Of a DNA stretch of 13,856 bases, positions 6,859 through 11,154 are shown one piece after another. The DNA comes from SZUA-442 sp035461905. Lineage in GTDB: Bacteria > Actinomycetota > Acidimicrobiia > Spongiisociales > UBA5794. Made by a program: the position numbers and the translations under genes. Positions within the stretch are counted from its first letter, which is position 1. The number at the start of each line of letters is the position of its first letter. The stretch is taken from assembly GCA_035461905.1 (NCBI GenBank), contig DATHUV010000148.1:1-13856 (forward strand), given 5' to 3'. A model generated the notes under the pieces. It did no database searches. It saw only the letters and a list, made by a program, of their open reading frames with translations, and was not told the origin of the DNA.

Positions 6859-6875
6859 CGACGCCGAGGGCGTCG
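6859..6875 (-). repeat. Perfect 7-bp inverted repeat next to the DAHP synthase -10 box
   Basis: CGACGCC and GGCGTCG are separated by 3 bases. The repeat lies between the reductase stop (6920) and the DAHP synthase start, one base upstream of the putative -10 box TACCAT. It could be an operator for the aromatic pathway gene or a terminator hairpin for the reductase. It lacks the T-run of a classical terminator, so the operator reading is slightly preferred. Confidence 0.4.
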
Positions 6876-6919
6876 GCATCCACGCCCTGGCCCCGGCGAC
6901 CTCCATGCGGAGTTGGCGA

Positions 6920-7744
6920 TCAGAACGTGATGTGATCCGGGTGGGGACCGACCCGCTCGTCGCGATCGAGCGACCGAACCTGGTCCATCTCGGCGTCGCT
7001 GAGGGTGAAGTCGAAGACCTCGCCGTTCTCCACGATCCGATCCCTCGTGATCGATTTGGGGATCGTGGCGATGCCCTCCTGGAGCTGCCACCTGAGGACG
7101 ACCTGGGCGGGCGTCCTGCCGGTGGATCGGGCGAGACCGGCGATGACAGGATCGGCAATGACCTGACCCTGTTTGAGGGGGCTCCATGCCTGGGGAACGA
7201 TGCCGAGTTCCCTGCACGCCTCTCGAACGTCGTGTTGCTGGAGGTGCGGATGGAGCTCGACCTGGTTCACCGACGGAGCCACCGTTGCCGTGGCCATGAG
7301 CTCATCGAGGTGGTGGCGCTCGAAGTTGGAGACGCCAATGGCTCGCGTGAATCCCTCTGATTGGAGTTTCTCCAACGCTCGCCAGGAGGCCGCGGTGTGC
7401 TGTGGCTTCGGCCAGTGGATGAGGTAGAGATCGACGTAGTCGAATCCGAGCGTTTGGAGGCTCGCGTCGAGTGCATCGAGCGCAGACTCGTAGCCCTGGG
7501 CCGTGTTCCAGAGCTTCGTGGTGACGAACACCTCAGTTCGTCGGATACCTGATCGTCGTATGGCTTCCCCGACGCCCTTTTCGTTCCGGTAGATCGCCGC
7601 CGTGTCGATGAGGCGGTACCCGACCTCGAGTGCCCAGACCACCGCGTCGATGACCGTGTCGCCATCCTCGACCTTGAAGACGCCGAGACCATGCATGGGC
7701 ATCTCGACCGTGCCATGGAGCATGGTTGTCATCGGGTGGTGCAT
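6920..7744 (-). CDS. Aldo/keto reductase, 2,5-diketo-D-gluconate reductase type
   Basis: This is a cytosolic NADPH-dependent oxidoreductase reducing aldehydes or ketones, 274 residues, the normal length for the AKR5/DkgA-like group. The catalytic tetrad is complete: Asp47 in L-I-D-T-A, Tyr52 in I-Y-R-N-E, Lys77 in T-T-K-L-W and His110 in L-I-H-W-P. G-V-S-N-F and V-N-Q-V-E-L-H-P-H-L follow. The cofactor phosphate-binding segment I-P-K-S-I-T-R-D-R-I-V-E-N is at about 228-240. The physiological substrate cannot be read; members reduce methylglyoxal, diketogluconate and other carbonyls. The N-terminus has several Met codons. ATG 7744 is chosen because TAGCGT lies 7 bases before it; GTG 7753, ATG 7732 and ATG 7723 are alternatives. 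It lies 93 bases before the DAHP synthase start and 45 bases after the exporter stop. Confidence 0.95.
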   Translation of the reverse strand: MHHPMTTMLHGTVEMPMHGLGVFKVEDGDTVIDAVVWALEVGYRLIDTAAIYRNEKGVGEAIRRSGIRRTEVFVTTKLWNTAQGYESALDALDASLQTLGFDYVDLYLIHWPKPQHTAASWRALEKLQSEGFTRAIGVSNFERHHLDELMATATVAPSVNQVELHPHLQQHDVREACRELGIVPQAWSPLKQGQVIADPVIAGLARSTGRTPAQVVLRWQLQEGIATIPKSITRDRIVENGEVFDFTLSDAEMDQVRSLDRDERVGPHPDHITF

Positions 7745-7751
7745 GGAACCC

Positions 7752-7757
7752 ACGCTA
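7752..7757 (-). promoter_or_regulatory. -10 box TAGCGT, leaderless-type promoter of the aldo/keto reductase
   Basis: On the minus strand TAGCGT ends 7 bases before the ATG at 7744, with no Shine-Dalgarno between them. The predicted transcript would have a leader of about one base. TTCGGC 15 bases further upstream is at best a weak -35. Confidence 0.45.
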
Positions 7758-7789
7758 GTCGTGAAAAGGAAAGCCGAACGCGGGTGCCC

Positions 7790-9274
7790 TCAGAGGGGTA
7801 CGGACGGCTCCAGTGCCGCTTCGATGCCTCCTCGACGCTGGCGACGCCACCCCGTGACGGCGATTCCCACGGCGATCGTCGTCAGGATGACGCTCACGAT
7901 GAGGGTGTCGCGCAAGCCCGCAGCCTGTGCCGATGGGCCAGCCGACTCGGCCGTCCCCCCTCCTGCATAGGCGGTCGTGCGTGCGGCCCACAGCGTCCCG
8001 AGCACGGCGATCCCGACGATCTGACCCGTGATGCGGTTGATGGTCAGCATGCCGCTCGTGATGCCGAGCCGACCGGAAGGCACGGCTCCGAGGATCGCAC
8101 TGTTGTTCGGCGACTGGAACAGGCCGAAACCCGCACCGATGACGAGGCCTGTGGCGACGAATTGGAGTGCCGTCGTGTCCGTGTCGAACAGGATCGCAGC
8201 GAGCGTGAACCCTGTCGCGGTCACGACGAGACCCGCGGTGGTGACCTTTCGGGTTCCGAGGCGGTCCGACAGCGATCCCGAGATCGGCGCCAGGATCCCG
8301 AGGCTGATCGGGATGGATGCGAGCAGCAATCCGATCTGTCGTGTCGAGAATCCGAGAACGCTGTCGAGGTAGAACGGCAGGATGAGGAACAACCCGGAGA
8401 TCGCCACGAACTGCAAGAACCCGACGAGCAGACCCGCGGAGAGATCGCGATTCGAGAACAGGGACAGGTCCACCATCGGCTGGGTCGTCGTCCGTTCGAT
8501 GCCGACGAATACGACGAACGAGAGGATCGACACGACGATCGCGCCGATGACCACCGGATCTCCGAGGCCGGCTTCCTGGGAGTGGGTCAATCCGGCGAGG
8601 AGACTGAGGAAGGCAATGAAGAAGGCAACGGCGCCAGCCCAATCGAAACGCTGGGACGCCCTTGGGCGGGTGTTCGGCACGAAGCGGATCGCCGTGATCG
8701 TGCCGATGATGCCGATGGGGAGGTTCACGAGGAAGATGAGCCGCCAGGACGCCAGGTCGATGAGGAGACCTCCGAGTACCGGCCCTGCGATGATCCCGAT
8801 CGACACCATCGCCCCATTGATGCCGAGTGCCTTGCCGCGTTCGGTCGGAGGAAAGGCCTCGGTGGTGATCGCAAAGCCGAGGGCGAAGATCATCGCGGCA
8901 CCCACCGCCTGGAACACCCTCGCCAGGATGAGCAGCTCGACGGTGGGAGCAAGGCCCGCGGCCACGGAGAATGCTGTGAAGACGGCGAAACCTGCCGTGA
9001 AGATCGGCTTCTTGCCGACCATGTCGCCCAGCCTGCCGAAACCGAGCGTCAGGGTCGCTTGGGTGAGGAGGTATCCGAGTGAAACCCATTGCACAACCCC
9101 GAACGAGGTCCCGAATTCCTCGGTGAGCGTCGGCAGCGCAACGTTGACGATCGAGCCGTCGATCGTCCCGAGGAGGATCGCCATGGCAATCGCGGTGAGC
9201 ACGAACCACTTGCGCGAGTAGTCGATCTCTCCCAGCGTTCGCTCGTCTGCTGTCTCACTTGGTCGGAACGCCAT
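7790..9274 (-). CDS. MFS transporter, DHA2 (EmrB/QacA) drug:proton antiporter family
   Basis: This is an inner-membrane exporter of 494 residues with about 14 hydrophobic segments, the DHA2 layout. Helix 1 carries T-I-D-G-S-I-V-N-V-A-L-P-T (Asp39), the motif D1 of this group. The loop after helix 2 has G-R-L-G-D-M-V-G-K-K-P, motif A. Helix 5 has G-x-x-A-G-P-V-L-G-G-L-L, the antiporter motif C. A second, degenerate motif A, S-G-S-L-S-D-R-L-G-T-R-K, occurs in the C-terminal half. The protein should use the proton gradient to expel small, often lipophilic compounds; the substrate is unknown. I chose ATG 9274 because an upstream GTG at 9340 would add a proline-rich, non-conserved extension and TACGCT lies 7 bases before the ATG. 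No dedicated regulator gene such as TetR or MarR is adjacent. Confidence 0.95.
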   Translation of the reverse strand: MAFRPSETADERTLGEIDYSRKWFVLTAIAMAILLGTIDGSIVNVALPTLTEEFGTSFGVVQWVSLGYLLTQATLTLGFGRLGDMVGKKPIFTAGFAVFTAFSVAAGLAPTVELLILARVFQAVGAAMIFALGFAITTEAFPPTERGKALGINGAMVSIGIIAGPVLGGLLIDLASWRLIFLVNLPIGIIGTITAIRFVPNTRPRASQRFDWAGAVAFFIAFLSLLAGLTHSQEAGLGDPVVIGAIVVSILSFVVFVGIERTTTQPMVDLSLFSNRDLSAGLLVGFLQFVAISGLFLILPFYLDSVLGFSTRQIGLLLASIPISLGILAPISGSLSDRLGTRKVTTAGLVVTATGFTLAAILFDTDTTALQFVATGLVIGAGFGLFQSPNNSAILGAVPSGRLGITSGMLTINRITGQIVGIAVLGTLWAARTTAYAGGGTAESAGPSAQAAGLRDTLIVSVILTTIAVGIAVTGWRRQRRGGIEAALEPSVPL

Positions 9275-9281
9275 CGGCGGA

Positions 9282-9287
9282 AGCGTA
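9282..9287 (-). promoter_or_regulatory. -10 box TACGCT, leaderless-type promoter of the MFS exporter
   Basis: On the minus strand TACGCT ends 7 bases before the ATG at 9274. This is the same distance as at the mshD-like and reductase genes. There is no Shine-Dalgarno, so a leaderless message is likely. Confidence 0.45.
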
Positions 9288-9336
9288 GAGCTGGTGGATT
9301 GCCGCGCATCCGCGTCCGGATCGCCCGGCCCGCACC

Positions 9337-10617
9337 TCACATGAGGCGGGCGTAGTCAGATTCCAACCGATCCCAATCGAGGAGGGCGTTGAATCCACCA
9401 AGGCTGAGGGAGGAAGCCAGAGCGGGGATGTCATCGAAAGGTGGCGGGATGAACCGTGGCGCCTCGACGAGCCCTTCGTCGTAGAGGTCGCGAAGGGCTC
9501 CCATGTCGAGGAGGTCGATCTTCCCGCAGAACAGGAGAGGAATACGCTCCGTCTTGCCGAGCTCGATCGCGAGTCTCACGTACAGGAGTGTGAGGACGAG
9601 GCCCTTGGCGTACCCCAGGTCCTTCGTGAAGGGACCGCTCTCGGGGAGGCTTCCCCTGAAGGTACGGCTGGTGGCGGTCCACGCCTCGTTCTCCGAGAGC
9701 CCGTCGGTTCGCATCATCTCGAACACCTCCGTGAACGCTGCTCCGCTCGAGGCGGCCTCGATCGCCTCGATACGGTGCATCAGCTTCGTGATGCGACGGG
9801 GGTGGCTGCGCATGTTGAGCATTTCGGTGAGGACGGCGAGTCCCTCCTGGGTGACCGTGGTCCTCGGAGCCGCCTTCCCGAGGAAGGTGCACGTCGGTTG
9901 GGCAAGGCCGTTCTGGGTGGTCCCTACATGGACCCATGCCTCGTGCGCCTCGAGGACGGCGAGGTCACGTTGGGAGAACATCTTGTCCTGTCGAATCTTG
10001 ATGTAGTCGCTTCCGGCTGCGGCGTCGGCAACGATCTGGTCGTCGGGACGGACCTCGACCATCCCGGGACCCATCGAGGCATCGACCATCGCCTGGAGGA
10101 TTCCGACGGCTTCCGGACCCGTGATCGAGCGCACATCACGCTCCCCCGCCGTCTGGACCTGGAGCCCCGACAGCACCGAACGCATCTGCGCGGCGACATC
10201 CGACACGGTCGGCCCTCCCGCATGGAAGACATCGTTCGGCGTTCCGTAGAGGACGTTGCTGATGGATGAGAACTGATCGGTCCCTCGCGCTTGGAGCATG
10301 TCGAGGGTGAGCCGGAACTGGTCGCACATGAAGCGCATCATCTCTCCGGCGGCCGATACGGGGCCGAGCTCGGCGACGATGTCCGACTTGATGACACGGA
10401 ACTCCTCCCGTGTCGTTTCGGGATCGAACATGAGGGGGATCGACTCGTAGTAACCATGGTCGATCCGTGGCTGCTCCCTGAACCCCGAGGAGAAGAACGC
10501 GTCCTTGATGCCGTCGTGCCAGTTGATGGCGGCGAGGACACGGATCGGCCTCTGTGCCTCCACGATCCGCTCGGACAGATCGCGGACCGTCCTGTGATAT
10601 GGGTCGAGTTCGGTCAA
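9337..10617 (-). CDS. QEGLA-motif protein (DUF1704, MATCAP-like putative zinc peptidase)
   Basis: This is a 426-residue protein of the DUF1704 family, often annotated as flavohemoglobin expression-modulating QEGLA motif protein. The signature T-Q-E-G-L-A is at 256-261. Upstream lies H225-E226-A-W-V-H230, followed by N-G-L-A-Q-P. In the eukaryotic homologues MATCAP/TMCP, a related H-E-x-x-x-H motif plus the Glu of E-G-L-A binds zinc and cleaves C-terminal residues from tubulin. All three zinc-ligand positions are present here, so peptidase activity is plausible. The bacterial substrate is unknown, and no flavohaemoglobin gene is nearby. It has no signal peptide and should be cytosolic. The start is TTG 10617, with AGGGGA 4 bases upstream and no nearby alternative. 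It precedes the MFS gene by 62 bases on the same strand. Confidence 0.93.
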   Translation of the reverse strand: MTELDPYHRTVRDLSERIVEAQRPIRVLAAINWHDGIKDAFFSSGFREQPRIDHGYYESIPLMFDPETTREEFRVIKSDIVAELGPVSAAGEMMRFMCDQFRLTLDMLQARGTDQFSSISNVLYGTPNDVFHAGGPTVSDVAAQMRSVLSGLQVQTAGERDVRSITGPEAVGILQAMVDASMGPGMVEVRPDDQIVADAAAGSDYIKIRQDKMFSQRDLAVLEAHEAWVHVGTTQNGLAQPTCTFLGKAAPRTTVTQEGLAVLTEMLNMRSHPRRITKLMHRIEAIEAASSGAAFTEVFEMMRTDGLSENEAWTATSRTFRGSLPESGPFTKDLGYAKGLVLTLLYVRLAIELGKTERIPLLFCGKIDLLDMGALRDLYDEGLVEAPRFIPPPFDDIPALASSLSLGGFNALLDWDRLESDYARLM

Positions 10618-10643
10618 GGAATCCCCTGGCTCTCCAGCGAGCC

Positions 10644-10649
10644 AATGTA
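10644..10649 (-). promoter_or_regulatory. -10 box TACATT for the QEGLA protein gene
   Basis: On the minus strand TACATT ends 26 bases before the TTG at 10617. The leader would be about 20 bases and contains the AGGGGA Shine-Dalgarno. The hexamer is identical to the one at 584-589, which lies 24 bases before its start codon. Confidence 0.42.
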
Positions 10650-10738
10650 ACCGGGGTGTCGGGGTACGCCGTGGACCGCGACCGCGCGGGACCTCCGCCT
10701 TGCGATCGCTCCAATCTGCGTCCCCGCGACCCGTGACC

Positions 10739-10752
10739 CGCCCATGAGGGCG
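10739..10752 (-). terminator. Weak hairpin after the lysine-rich small gene
   Basis: CGCCC and GGGCG are separated by a 4-base loop, 6 bases after the stop of the 47-residue gene. The stem is only 5 bp and has no T-run, so this is a tentative terminator. Confidence 0.22.
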
Positions 10753-10758
10753 TTCTGC

Positions 10759-10902
10759 TCAGTGCCCGAAGGTCTTGTCCATGGACTGGTTGGAGTTCCC
10801 GGTGTGGCCGGCCTTCTTGGTCTTCTTGTCCAGCCGCTTCTCCTTGAGGCCCTTTGCCGGCGCCTTCTTCGTCTTGTCTCCGCGTTTGTCCTTGCTACCC
10901 AT
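10759..10902 (-). CDS. Lysine-rich 47-residue protein of unknown function
   Basis: This is a very small, strongly basic and hydrophilic protein: 13 of 47 residues are lysine and two are arginine. They cluster in the first 30 positions, with blocks such as K-T-K-K-A-P-A-K and K-K-T-K-K-A. The tail (G-H-T-G-N-S-N-Q-S) is neutral and polar. There is no membrane segment and no cysteine, and the composition suggests disorder. The start ATG 10902 has a textbook Shine-Dalgarno, GGAGG, 5 bases upstream, and this is the strongest evidence that the gene is real. An in-frame ATG four codons earlier (10914) is less well placed. Binding to nucleic acid or ribosomes would fit the charge but is inference. 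Similar short K-rich proteins occur in actinobacteria, though I cannot name a family. Confidence 0.72.
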   Translation of the reverse strand: MGSKDKRGDKTKKAPAKGLKEKRLDKKTKKAGHTGNSNQSMDKTFGH

Positions 10903-11060
10903 GATCGCCTCCATGCCACCGAAAAGGGGTGGCCACCTCATTGTGTCACATGCAAGCAACCGGTGCTGACGAGGGCGCCCCTCGACCTGGTCCGTGACCT
11001 CGCGCAGCCAATCGTCGCGAGGTGTACGGTTGGAGGTGCGCCTTCGATGCGTCCGTGGCC

Positions 11061-11154
11061 GCTCCTCTCTCGAAAGGAGTGATACGTGGGGGCGACGTGC
11101 GATCGGCATCGAACGGGAACACTGGCGCTCGATACGAAGGAGGAGCCGTGCTCC
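11061..11154 (+). promoter_or_regulatory. Leader and start region of the nucleotidase gene with competing pairings
   Basis: The Shine-Dalgarno AAGGAGGAGC (11137-11146) precedes GTG 11148. An upstream GCTCCTC (11061-11067) is perfectly complementary to GAGGAGC (11140-11146) but can also fold locally onto AGGAG (11075-11079). The start codon itself sits in GGAGC-CGT-GCTCC (11142-11154), a 5-bp hairpin with a 3-base loop. These pairings exclude one another and could set translation. No known riboswitch consensus is recognised. The remaining spacer (10903-11060) shows nothing I can name. Confidence 0.3.

Noticed and set aside
5204..9082. Long plus-strand open frames (about 304, 410 and 463 codons) opposite the DAHP synthase, reductase and exporter
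   Set aside because: They lie antisense to genes with clear catalytic motifs, are rich in Arg, Glu, Asp and Gly, show no domain pattern, and have the look of high-GC shadow frames.
7755..9209. A 484-codon minus-strand frame overlapping the exporter
   Set aside because: It is the same strand in another frame, rich in His, Arg and Pro with no hydrophobic segments; the MFS frame has all family motifs.
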